Assembly (NCBI GenBank): GCA_964448645.1
Contig: CAYUZY010000017.1
Coordinates: forward strand, 1-21,418
Reading direction: 5' to 3'
Source: GCA-2719315 sp964448645
Lineage (GTDB): Bacteria > Bacteroidota > Bacteroidia > Flavobacteriales > Flavobacteriaceae
Length of the DNA: 21,418 nucleotides
The notes beneath the pieces were generated by a model, which was not told the DNA's origin, did not search any database, and was given only the letters and a program-made list of their open reading frames with translations. Shown in pieces: positions 8,265-16,134 of this stretch; the stretch's first letter is position 1; each line of letters starts with the position of its first letter. The translations under genes and the position numbers were made by a program.

Positions 8265-9599
8265 ATGAAAAAAGAAGTCTCAAGTGATTTAGGAACAGGT
8301 TTAGTTCCTAAATTATTGATTCGCCATGCAGTACCATCTTCAATTGGAATTTTGGTAATGTCTCTTAATATTTTAATTGATACTATTTTTGTTGGACAAT
8401 GGATTGGCCCAGATGCTATAGCTGCTATTAATGTTGTCTTACCTGTGTCTTTTTTTATAGCAGCACTTGGAATGTCTATAGGAGTGGGAGGGGCATCAAT
8501 TATTTCTAGGGCTTTGGGAAATAATGAAAAGAATAAAGCAATTTTAACTTTTGGTAATCAGCTTACAATGACTTTATTAATGACTGTTATTTTAGTTATT
8601 TTTGGTTTAGTTTTTGTTGACTTGATCATTCCTTTATTTGGGGGTAAGGGTAATTTATTTTTACCAGCTAAAATCTATTATACTATTATTCTTTATGGAG
8701 TACCTGTATTAGCATTTTGTATGATGGCTAATAACTCAATTAGAGCAGAAGGAAAGCCTAAAATTGCAATGTATGCAATGCTATTACCATCAATTTCAAA
8801 TTTATTTTTAGATTATATTTTTATATATGTTTTAGATATGGGAATGTATGGTGCTGCATGGGCAACTACAATTTCTTATATAGTCTGTGCTTCATACATC
8901 TTGTTATTCTTCCTTTCAGGAGAATCAGAATTAAAATTAAATTTTATTGATTTAAAATTAAAAAAAAGTATTGTAAAACAAATTTCTTCTTTAGGCTTTG
9001 TCACTCTGGTTAGACAAGCAATGGTTAGCATAACAGTACTATTATTAAATAATATTTTATTTGAATTGGGAGGAGAATCTATTGTTGCAGTTTATGCGAT
9101 AATTAGTAGAATGTTAATGTTTGCAACTTTTCCTATTTTAGGAATAACTCAAGGATTTCTTCCAATAGCAGGATTTAATTACGGTGCAAAAAAATTTGAA
9201 AGAGTTAAAGAGGTAATAAAAGTATCTTTTAAGTATGCTACTATTTTGGCAGTTTTTATTTCAATATTGATTTTTTGTCTTGCAAATCAGATTCCAAAAA
9301 TATTTACTTCTGATGATTTAATTAATAAAGAAGCTCCAATTGCTTTAAAAATAGTTTTTTCATTATTACCAATTGCAGGAATTCAATTGATAGGAGCTGC
9401 TTATTTTCAGGCTATTGGAAAGGCACTTCCTGCTCTTTTACTTACACTAACTAGACAAGCTTTCTTTTTTATTCCCTTAGTTTTTTTGTTTTCGTTTAAG
9501 ATGGGAGTTTTCGGTGTTTGGCTCTCTTTTCCAGTTTCAGAGTTTTTAGCAACAATTGTAACTGTTTATTATCTTAATCGTGAAATGAAAAAGCTTTAA
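8265..9599 (+). CDS. MATE-family efflux transporter
   Basis: A 444-residue polytopic inner-membrane protein with about 12 hydrophobic segments in two similar halves, the normal size and layout of a MATE antiporter. Typical segments are PSSIGILVMSLNILIDTIFV (24-43), QWIGPDAIAAINVVLPV near 45-61 and GITQGFLPIAGFNYGAKKFE in the second half, which corresponds to the conserved G.qG..p..g.nyGa motif. MATE proteins export cationic drugs or metabolites using a H+ or Na+ gradient. Its ATG follows the hemH stop by 2 nt, so it shares the regulator-hemH transcript. Export of porphyrin or heme-related toxic compounds would fit the position, but the substrate cannot be read from sequence. Confidence 0.93.
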   Translation: MKKEVSSDLGTGLVPKLLIRHAVPSSIGILVMSLNILIDTIFVGQWIGPDAIAAINVVLPVSFFIAALGMSIGVGGASIISRALGNNEKNKAILTFGNQLTMTLLMTVILVIFGLVFVDLIIPLFGGKGNLFLPAKIYYTIILYGVPVLAFCMMANNSIRAEGKPKIAMYAMLLPSISNLFLDYIFIYVLDMGMYGAAWATTISYIVCASYILLFFLSGESELKLNFIDLKLKKSIVKQISSLGFVTLVRQAMVSITVLLLNNILFELGGESIVAVYAIISRMLMFATFPILGITQGFLPIAGFNYGAKKFERVKEVIKVSFKYATILAVFISILIFCLANQIPKIFTSDDLINKEAPIALKIVFSLLPIAGIQLIGAAYFQAIGKALPALLLTLTRQAFFFIPLVFLFSFKMGVFGVWLSFPVSEFLATIVTVYYLNREMKKL

Positions 9600-9621
9600 T
9601 TATTCTTTCAATTAACTTGTT

Positions 9622-9654
9622 TTGGTTATTCAATTAATGATTATTTAGTTTTTG
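9622..9654 (+). promoter_or_regulatory. Candidate promoter before the Asp-box protein
   Basis: In the 84-bp gap after the MATE gene, TTG (9622-9624) is followed after 21 bp by TAGTTTTTG (9646-9654). This is like the Bacteroidota TTG / TAnnTTTG promoter, but with a 3-nt rather than a 2-nt gap inside the -7 box. It would start a transcript about 25 nt before the ATG at 9684 and allow the large gene to be expressed separately from hemH. The match is imperfect. Confidence 0.4.
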
Positions 9655-9683
9655 TACATTTATGTTTTTCTAAATCATATAAA

Positions 9684-12600
9684 ATGAGGTTTTTATTTAA
9701 TCTAAATGGAATAGTTGTTTTTTGTGCGATTTTATTTATTTTTTCACAAAATACTTTTTCCCAAAAAAAAGGCAAGAAAAATAATATATTAAGTTTTTCT
9801 GAAAATATTTATGAGTCTCTTGTTTACAGGTCTATTGGTCCTTTCAGAGGAGGTAGGTCAGCTGCAGTAACTGGTGTAAAAAACAAACCTGATCTTTATT
9901 ATTTTGGAGCTACAGGTGGAGGTGTATGGAAAACAGAGGATGGAGGTAAAACATATAAAAATATTTCTGATGGTTATTTTGGTGGTAGCATTGGCTCTAT
10001 CGTTGTTTCTCAATCTAATCCAAATATTATTTATGTAGGAGGTGGAGAAGTGACAGTAAGAGGAAATGTTTCTTCAGGTTATGGGATTTGGAAATCTCTT
10101 GATGCTGGTGAAAGTTGGATTTTTTCAGGATTGCCTAATTCAAAACACGTTCCTAGAATTGTTGTTGATCCAAATAATTCAGATATAGTTTATGCAGCAG
10201 TCCTTGGAAACATTTATAAACAGGATAATAATAGAGGGGTATACAAGAGTGTTGACGGAGGTAAAACATGGAAAAAAATTCTTTTTTCAAATTCGATGTC
10301 TGGAGCAGTTGAACTTGTAATGGACCCTAACAACTCAAGAATATTGTATGCTTCTACATGGAGATTACAGAGAACTCCATATAGCTTAAGCAGTGGGGGA
10401 AATGGTTCAGCTTTATGGAAAAGTATAGATGGAGGTGAATCATGGGAAAAAATAAGTGATAATAATGGATTTGCTGATGATATTTTGGGAATTATAGGTG
10501 TAACAGTTTCTCCTCTAAATTCAAAAAAAGTATGGGCAATTGTTGAAAATAAAGAAAAGGGGGGTATTTATTTTTCTAATGATGCAGGTCTTTCATGGAA
10601 ACATATAAATGATAGTAGAGCTTTAAGACAAAGAGCATGGTATTATTCAAAAATTTATGCAGACACTCAAAATGAAGACATCATTTATGTTATGAATGTT
10701 TTTTATCATAAGTCTGAGGATGGAGGAAAGACATTTAAGAAATACAATGCTCCTCATATTGATCATCATGATTTATGGATAGCACCCGAGAATAATAAAA
10801 GGATGATTATTGCTGATGATGGTGGTGCTCAGGTTAGTTATGATGGAGGAAAAACATGGAGTACATACTATAATCAACCAACAGCTCAGTTTTATAGGGT
10901 AACTACTGATAATGATTTCCCATATAGGATATATGCTGCTCAACAAGATAACTCTACAATTAGAATTAGATATCGATCAGATAAATCATACATAACTGAA
11001 AATGATTGGGAAGAAACTGCTGGAGGAGAGTCTGCTCATATAGCTGTAGATCCTTTAAATAACGATATAGTATATGGAGGCAGTTATGGAGGATATTTGA
11101 CTAGAGTAAATCATAATAACAAAAGTGTAAGAGCTATAAATGTTTGGCCAGACAATCCAATGGGATATGGAGCAGAAGGAATGAAATATCGTTTTCAATG
11201 GAATTTTCCAATTATTTTCAGCAAACACAATCCAAAAAAACTGTACACTTTTTCTAATTATGTTCATGTTTCTGAAAATGAGGGTCAAAAATGGGATATT
11301 ATAAGTCCTGATCTTACACGAAATGATCCTAAATTGCTTAAATCATCTGGAGGTCCTATTACTCAGGATAATACAGGTGTTGAATATTATTGTACAATTT
11401 TTTCTGCTGATGAATCTCCAATTAAAGAAGGAATTATGTGGATTGGAAGTGACGATGGTTTGATCCATATAACAAATGATGGGGGTAAAAATTGGAGAAA
11501 TGTTACACCTAAAAATATGAATAAATGGATGATGATAAATAGTATTGATTCATCACCTTTTGATCCCGGAACTTCTTATGTTGCAGGAACATTATATAAA
11601 ACTGGAGATTTTAGTCCATATATATATAAAACTGATGATTATGGAAAAAGCTGGAAAAAAATAACTTCAGGTATAAATGAAAATCATTTTACCAGAGTTG
11701 TAAGAGCTGATCCTAAAAGAAAGGGTTTATTATATGCAGGTACAGAATCAGGAATCTATATTTCTTTTGATGATGGATTGTCTTGGAAAAGTTTTCAATT
11801 GAACTTACCTATAGTTCCAATTACTGATTTAACTATAAAAGATAATAGTTTGATAGTTGCAACTCAAGGAAGAAGTCTATGGGTCCTTGATGATTTAACT
11901 GTTTTACACCAATTGAATAATAAAATGGATAATTCCGAAATGATATTATTTAAACCAAAAGACAGCTACAGATTTAAGGGTTCTGAAATTGGATTAGCTG
12001 TTAAATTTATTGATTCTGATGAATCAAAATCTTTAACAAAAGGAACTAATCTGCCTAATGGTTCTATAATTAATTTTTATTTGAAAAACTATAACAAAAA
12101 AAGAGATACAATTAAATTAACCTTTTCTGATAATAAAGGTAATTTGATTAAAAGCTTTAGCAATTATTCTGATAAGAATAAGTTAAAATTAAAAAAAGGG
12201 GGGAATCAGTTAGTTTGGGATACAAGATATAATGGTGCTGAAACTCTAGAAGGAATGATTTTTTGGAGCACTTCTTTTAAAGGGCCTAAAGCCGTTCCTG
12301 GAGATTATATTGTTACTCTTCAAAAAAATAATTTAAAAGAATCTCAAGAATTCACAATACTTCCTGATCCAAGAAGTGAATCATCTATTTCTGATATGAA
12401 ATTACAATTTGATTTTGTTAATGAAGTAAACGAAACAGTTGACAAAGCTCATAAAACTATTAAATCAATAAGATCAATAAATAAAAAATTAAGAGAATTT
12501 GAAGAAAATTATTCTGATAAGTCTTCTAAAAAATTAATAGCATTTTCAATAAAGTTAAGAAAGAGTTTTTCTGAAATTGAAAAAACCCTTTATCAAACAA

Positions 12601-12848
12601 AAAATAGAAGTAATCAGGACCCACTTAATTTTCCAATTAAATTAACAAATAAATTAGCTCATTTAAATAGATTGGTAACATTGAATGATTTTCCTCCAAC
12701 TAATCAAGATTTAATGGTAAAAAATGAATTGTCAAATTTAATTCAAGTTGAGTTAAATAAATATGATAATTTAATTGAAAATGATTTAAAAAAATTCAAT
12801 GAGGAATTTTCTGAACTTGAACTTGATTATTTGATTTTAAAAAAATAA
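9684..12848 (+). CDS. Secreted Asp-box / VPS10-like beta-propeller protein
   Basis: A 1054-residue exported protein. Residues 1-26 form a signal peptide (hydrophobic core GIVVFCAILFIF, then SQNTFSQ). Eleven Asp-box motifs of the type S.D.G.(T/S)W appear at 84, 138, 189, 247, 298, 344, 385, 530 (degenerate), 597, 650 and 694, indicating a large or double beta-propeller as in Sortilin/VPS10, sialidase-like and GH74-like proteins. Residues about 750-895 look like a beta-sandwich, with LVWDTRYNGAE (843-853) and VPGDYIVTL (871-879) resembling a FlgD-type Ig motif. Residues 905-1050 are rich in charged residues and look helical or coiled-coil. Similar proteins are common in Flavobacteriia, often labelled glycosyl hydrolase without proof. 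No catalytic residues or type IX secretion tail are evident. It lies between the MATE gene and hemJ. Confidence 0.85.
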   Translation: MRFLFNLNGIVVFCAILFIFSQNTFSQKKGKKNNILSFSENIYESLVYRSIGPFRGGRSAAVTGVKNKPDLYYFGATGGGVWKTEDGGKTYKNISDGYFGGSIGSIVVSQSNPNIIYVGGGEVTVRGNVSSGYGIWKSLDAGESWIFSGLPNSKHVPRIVVDPNNSDIVYAAVLGNIYKQDNNRGVYKSVDGGKTWKKILFSNSMSGAVELVMDPNNSRILYASTWRLQRTPYSLSSGGNGSALWKSIDGGESWEKISDNNGFADDILGIIGVTVSPLNSKKVWAIVENKEKGGIYFSNDAGLSWKHINDSRALRQRAWYYSKIYADTQNEDIIYVMNVFYHKSEDGGKTFKKYNAPHIDHHDLWIAPENNKRMIIADDGGAQVSYDGGKTWSTYYNQPTAQFYRVTTDNDFPYRIYAAQQDNSTIRIRYRSDKSYITENDWEETAGGESAHIAVDPLNNDIVYGGSYGGYLTRVNHNNKSVRAINVWPDNPMGYGAEGMKYRFQWNFPIIFSKHNPKKLYTFSNYVHVSENEGQKWDIISPDLTRNDPKLLKSSGGPITQDNTGVEYYCTIFSADESPIKEGIMWIGSDDGLIHITNDGGKNWRNVTPKNMNKWMMINSIDSSPFDPGTSYVAGTLYKTGDFSPYIYKTDDYGKSWKKITSGINENHFTRVVRADPKRKGLLYAGTESGIYISFDDGLSWKSFQLNLPIVPITDLTIKDNSLIVATQGRSLWVLDDLTVLHQLNNKMDNSEMILFKPKDSYRFKGSEIGLAVKFIDSDESKSLTKGTNLPNGSIINFYLKNYNKKRDTIKLTFSDNKGNLIKSFSNYSDKNKLKLKKGGNQLVWDTRYNGAETLEGMIFWSTSFKGPKAVPGDYIVTLQKNNLKESQEFTILPDPRSESSISDMKLQFDFVNEVNETVDKAHKTIKSIRSINKKLREFEENYSDKSSKKLIAFSIKLRKSFSEIEKTLYQTKNRSNQDPLNFPIKLTNKLAHLNRLVTLNDFPPTNQDLMVKNELSNLIQVELNKYDNLIENDLKKFNEEFSELELDYLILKK

Positions 12849-12851
12849 AAT

Positions 12852-13391
12852 TTGTATTATAATTATATAAAAGCCTTTCATTTAATTTTTATTATAACAT
12901 GGTTTGCAGGTCTTTTTTATGTTCCTAGACTGTTTATGTATCAAATTGAAGCTTATAAAAAAAAAGAAAATATAAGACGGGAGTTTATAAAACAATTCAA
13001 ATTAATGTCACGGAGATTGTGGTATATAATTACATGGCCTTCCGCAGTATTAGCAAGTTTTTTTGGTATCTTATTAATTGTAATCAACGAATCTTTGTTA
13101 AATCAGAATTGGATGATTTTGAAAATAGGATTTGTTTTATTATTAATTATATATCATTTAAAAACTCACATGATTTTTTTGTCCTTGCAAAAGGATAAGT
13201 GCAAATATTCATCTAATTTTTTTCGATTTTGGAATGAGGGTGCGACCTTATTACTTTTTGCTATAATATTCTTGGCTATTGTAAAAGATAGTATTCAATC
13301 CTTTTATCTTTTAGTTGGATTAATTTGTTTAGCTTTAATTTTGGTTTTTTCAATAAAATTTTATGAAAAAATTAGAAGGAAAAATGAATAA
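12852..13391 (+). CDS. hemJ: Protoporphyrinogen IX oxidase, HemJ type
   Basis: A 179-residue membrane protein with four or five hydrophobic segments. It is of the HemJ (UPF0093/CopD-like) family, which oxidises protoporphyrinogen IX to protoporphyrin IX, the step between HemF and HemH. The signature YIKAFHLIFIITWFAGLFYVP (5-25) carries the essential His at 10; K91 in ILKIGF and the RFWNEGATLLL segment (125-135) also match, except that the Pro usual after NE. is Ala here. The start is TTG at 12852, 3 nt after the preceding stop, since the family N-terminus begins at this position and no ATG is suitably placed. In relatives it usually follows hemH directly; here two genes intervene. No HemG or HemY is visible. 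Confidence 0.9.
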   Translation: MYYNYIKAFHLIFIITWFAGLFYVPRLFMYQIEAYKKKENIRREFIKQFKLMSRRLWYIITWPSAVLASFFGILLIVINESLLNQNWMILKIGFVLLLIIYHLKTHMIFLSLQKDKCKYSSNFFRFWNEGATLLLFAIIFLAIVKDSIQSFYLLVGLICLALILVFSIKFYEKIRRKNE

Positions 13392-13403
13392 TGTTTATAT
13401 AAT

Positions 13404-14849
13404 ATGATTCCTAAAATTTCTTTAAGAGCGAGACTTTTTATTGTAATGACTTTATTGTTGTTAATAGCTGGAGTTATGATATTAGGATCAACTACAATTC
13501 AATACACATCTCAACAGGAGAATTATCACTTAAGTAGATTAAATAGAAAAGTTAATCAAATTGAAACTCATTTAAATTTTATAGTAAATAAGAATGACCT
13601 TTATAATAAAGAGGATAGTATATGGAAAAAGTATGAAAATGATTTTGAAAATATAAATAAAATTCACAATGTTCAATATTCACTTTTTACGATTAAAGGA
13701 ACTCCTTTGTTTTTATATCATACCCCTCTTAAAATAATTGCTAATAATTATAACCTAGATAATGAAATTTTAAAAAAATTAAGAACTTCAGAAAATAATA
13801 GGTTTATTGAAGATTATAATTCCGACGTAGATAAATTTCATGCTTTATATAGAGTTCTTAAAGATAATTTTGGAAGGGCATACGGCATTCTTTTATTTCC
13901 TTATTTTGAAGATGTTTCATTTTCTGAAAATGAATTAAATATTTTTCTTCAAAATCTTTATCAAATTTATATTCTGTTATTTATTGGAGTTATTCTTATA
14001 GCTTATTTTTTATCAAAATATGTTACTAGATCATTAGAAACGATTAGATTAAAAATGGATCAGACTGGTATTTTAAAAAGAAATGAAAAGATTTTTTTAA
14101 AAAATGCTACAACTGAAATTGATAGTTTAGTCAATTCATATAATAGAATGATTGATGATTTAGAATTGAGTGCTTCTAAACTTGCAAAAAGTGAACGTGA
14201 AAGTGCATGGCAAGAAATGGCTCGTCAAGTTGCTCATGAAATTAAAAATCCGTTAACTCCAATGAGACTTACTATTCAAAGTTTTCAACAGAACTTTAAT
14301 CACAAGGATCCTGAAAACATAAAAAAAATTAATAATTTATCTAATACTTTAATTCAGCAAATAGATACTATGAGTCAAGTTGCAACTGCATTTTCTGATT
14401 TTGCAAGTTTGCCAAAAGCAAAAATGGAAAAATGTAATTTAGTTAAAATCACTAAAAAAGCCATAGGTTTATTTAAGGAATTTAATATTTCTTTTAAATA
14501 TAGTTCTAATAAAATAATTCATAAATTCGATAAAAATCAATGGATAAGAGTTGTTACGAACTTAATTAAAAATTCTATTCAATCTATTCAAGAAAACACT
14601 AAGCCTAAAATAAAAATTGAAATGAATTCGAATGATAAATACACAAAAATTCTAATAATTGATAATGGGCAGGGTATTTCTCAGGAATTAGGGGAAAAAG
14701 TTTTTGAGCCAAAATTTACTACAAAAACTTCTGGAATGGGCTTAGGTTTGGGAATAGTTAAAAATATTTTGGATTCAAATAATGGAAAAATATCATTTAA
14801 TTCTAATTTGAAAAAGGGGACAACTTTTATAATTGAATTAAAAAAGTAG
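13404..14849 (+). CDS. Membrane sensor histidine kinase, NtrY-like
   Basis: A 481-residue sensor kinase. Hydrophobic segments at about 11-32 and 187-204 flank a periplasmic sensing region of about 155 residues with no recognisable fold. A HAMP-like linker follows (about 205-260), then a DHp domain with phosphoacceptor H278 in RQVAHEIKNPLTP. The catalytic ATPase domain shows the N box NLIKNSIQS (386-394), the G1 box DNGQG (420-424), the F box VFEPKFTT (433-440) and the G2 box GMGLGLGI (444-451), all intact. The HEIKNPLTP form is typical of NtrY-type kinases. No response regulator gene is visible nearby, so the partner is unknown. It follows hemJ by 12 nt and is likely co-transcribed. A role in heme or redox sensing would be speculative. 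Confidence 0.92.
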   Translation: MIPKISLRARLFIVMTLLLLIAGVMILGSTTIQYTSQQENYHLSRLNRKVNQIETHLNFIVNKNDLYNKEDSIWKKYENDFENINKIHNVQYSLFTIKGTPLFLYHTPLKIIANNYNLDNEILKKLRTSENNRFIEDYNSDVDKFHALYRVLKDNFGRAYGILLFPYFEDVSFSENELNIFLQNLYQIYILLFIGVILIAYFLSKYVTRSLETIRLKMDQTGILKRNEKIFLKNATTEIDSLVNSYNRMIDDLELSASKLAKSERESAWQEMARQVAHEIKNPLTPMRLTIQSFQQNFNHKDPENIKKINNLSNTLIQQIDTMSQVATAFSDFASLPKAKMEKCNLVKITKKAIGLFKEFNISFKYSSNKIIHKFDKNQWIRVVTNLIKNSIQSIQENTKPKIKIEMNSNDKYTKILIIDNGQGISQELGEKVFEPKFTTKTSGMGLGLGIVKNILDSNNGKISFNSNLKKGTTFIIELKK

Positions 14850-14861
14850 AATATTAATTTA

Positions 14862-15599
14862 TTATAAAATATTTTTTTTAATTTTTTTTTCAATATCAAT
14901 AATTATTGTTTTTGAATTTATTTGATCAACTTTTATTGGTTTATGAATCATAAATTTTATTTCTACTCCAAAAGGAAGGGGGAAATAATTGTTTACACCA
15001 AATTTCCAAGAATTATTTATAGAAAGGGGAACAATATATGCTGACGGAATAGATTTAATTAAAGTCATAAGACCTCCATGGTGAAAATCTTTCATTTTTC
15101 CATCTTTACTTCTAGTCCCTTCAGGAAAGATTACAGCAGACCATTTATTTAATTCTATATTTTCACCAAATTTTTTGACTTGATCTAAAACATCTTTTTC
15201 CCCATATCTATCTATTAAAACAGATCCTCCTTTTTTTAAATTATATGAAATACTTGGAATTCCTTTACCTAGTTCTTTTTTACTCACAAATTTTGGATGA
15301 AATTCTCTTAAATTCCAAATTATAGGAGAAACATCATAAGTGCTTTGATGATTTGACACAAAAATTAAAGGAAAATTTTTTGGAATTGTAGATTTATTCT
15401 TAAAACTTATTCTAGTGCCAAGTATATTAAGACATTGCAACAATAGAAAATTTAATACATCAACACTTTTTTTATGTGTATTATAACCAAATAAATTAAA
15501 ACATAACCATTGAATAGGTTGGAATACTAATAATAATTGGAAAAAGAAAAAGTAATATATAATTGATAATATGTATTCAATAATTTTTTTTAAATACAT
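14862..15599 (-). CDS. plsC: 1-acyl-sn-glycerol-3-phosphate acyltransferase, PlsC type
   Basis: A 245-residue membrane-associated acyltransferase that adds the second acyl chain to lysophosphatidic acid to form phosphatidic acid, at the inner membrane. The N-terminal 30 residues are strongly hydrophobic. The catalytic HX4D motif is in SNHQSTYDV (82-90; H84 and D89), and the substrate-binding FPEGTRS motif is at 158-164, with VPLSI (190-194) as the later conserved block. The length is normal. It converges on the histidine kinase gene with a 12-bp gap and begins 24 nt after the bacilliredoxin stop. The strain may carry paralogues elsewhere, so the symbol names the family type rather than proving the main PlsC. 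Confidence 0.9.
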   Translation of the reverse strand: MYLKKIIEYILSIIYYFFFFQLLLVFQPIQWLCFNLFGYNTHKKSVDVLNFLLLQCLNILGTRISFKNKSTIPKNFPLIFVSNHQSTYDVSPIIWNLREFHPKFVSKKELGKGIPSISYNLKKGGSVLIDRYGEKDVLDQVKKFGENIELNKWSAVIFPEGTRSKDGKMKDFHHGGLMTLIKSIPSAYIVPLSINNSWKFGVNNYFPLPFGVEIKFMIHKPIKVDQINSKTIIIDIEKKIKKNIL

Positions 15600-15623
15600 A
15601 ATTATTTAATTATAATTAAAGAA

Positions 15624-16034
15624 TTAACAAAATTCGTTATAAGCAGATTTCAAATTTTCAGCAATTAATTCAGCAGGTCTTCCTTCTATGTGATGTCTTT
15701 CTATCATATGTACTAGATTTCCATCTCTAAAAAGAGCAATACTTGGTGAAGATGGAGGGAAAGGAACCATTAAATCTCTAGCAGCTTGAGTGGCTTCTTT
15801 GTCAACTCCAGCAAAAACAGTAACTAAGTGATCTGGTTTTTTTTCATTTAATAAAGAATGTCTAATTCCAGGTCGTGCATTTGCAGCAGCACAACCGCAT
15901 ACAGAATTTACAGCAACAAGAGTAGTCCCTTCTTTTGATATTGCATTTGAAACATCTTCTTCAGTTTGTAATTCTAAAAAACCTACTGAAGTTAATTCTT
16001 GTTTCATAGGTTTAACTATTTCCTCAGGATACAT
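15624..16034 (-). CDS. BrxA/BrxB-family bacilliredoxin
   Basis: A 136-residue thioredoxin-like protein of the YphP/YqiW (DUF1094) family. In Firmicutes these proteins remove bacillithiol from protein thiols after oxidative stress. Signatures are MYPEEIVKPMKQELTSVGF (1-19), the CGC redox site in VNSVCGCAAANARPG (42-56; C46 and C48), VFAGVDKEAT (73-82), PFPPSSPSIALF (91-102) and a C-terminal Cys (C136). I chose ATG 16034 over the longer frame to 16061 because the family starts at MYPEE and a -7 promoter box at 16046-16053 would lie inside the longer version. It hints that this organism makes bacillithiol, which other genes would have to confirm. Confidence 0.93.
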   Translation of the reverse strand: MYPEEIVKPMKQELTSVGFLELQTEEDVSNAISKEGTTLVAVNSVCGCAAANARPGIRHSLLNEKKPDHLVTVFAGVDKEATQAARDLMVPFPPSSPSIALFRDGNLVHMIERHHIEGRPAELIAENLKSAYNEFC

Positions 16035-16045
16035 TTTTTTTTTTA

Positions 16046-16053
16046 CAAATATA
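16046..16053 (-). promoter_or_regulatory. Candidate -7 box for the bacilliredoxin gene
   Basis: On the minus strand the bases read TATATTTG, an exact TAnnTTTG match, 12 nt upstream of the ATG at 16034. The transcript leader would be very short. It diverges from a second -7 box 20 bp away that serves the opposite strand. No -33 TTG is seen at the ideal distance. Confidence 0.5.
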
Positions 16054-16073
16054 TAAAACAAAGGTTTAAGATA

Positions 16074-16081
16074 TAGTTTTG
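16074..16081 (+). promoter_or_regulatory. Candidate -7 box for the djlA-like operon
   Basis: TAGTTTTG is an exact match to TAnnTTTG, 53 bp upstream of the GTG start of the J-domain gene. A transcript begun here would carry a leader of roughly 45 nt and could include the following three tightly spaced genes. No convincing -33 TTG is visible. Confidence 0.45.
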
Positions 16082-16134
16082 TAGCAATGATTTAATTTCA
16101 GAAATTTGCATTTATTAATTAAAAAAAATATTAG

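Noticed and set aside
11055..11288. Open frame on the minus strand inside the Asp-box protein gene
   Set aside because: It lies wholly within a well-supported coding gene, has no recognisable motif and no promoter; judged a shadow. The same applies to frames at 134-361, 3667-3957, 6769-7008, 14681-14899, 17182-17370 and 18600-18818.
9684..12848. Asp-box protein as a sialidase or GH74 xyloglucanase
   Set aside because: Asp-boxes define fold, not activity; no sialidase Arg triad or clear catalytic acid pair was identified.
12700..12848. Type IX secretion C-terminal domain on the Asp-box protein
   Set aside because: The tail is helical and charged, lacking the beta-rich sorting signal and the usual GxY/KxxxK ends.
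16035..16061. Nine-residue N-terminal extension of the bacilliredoxin
   Set aside because: The family starts at MYPEE and a promoter box lies within the extension, so ATG 16034 was preferred.
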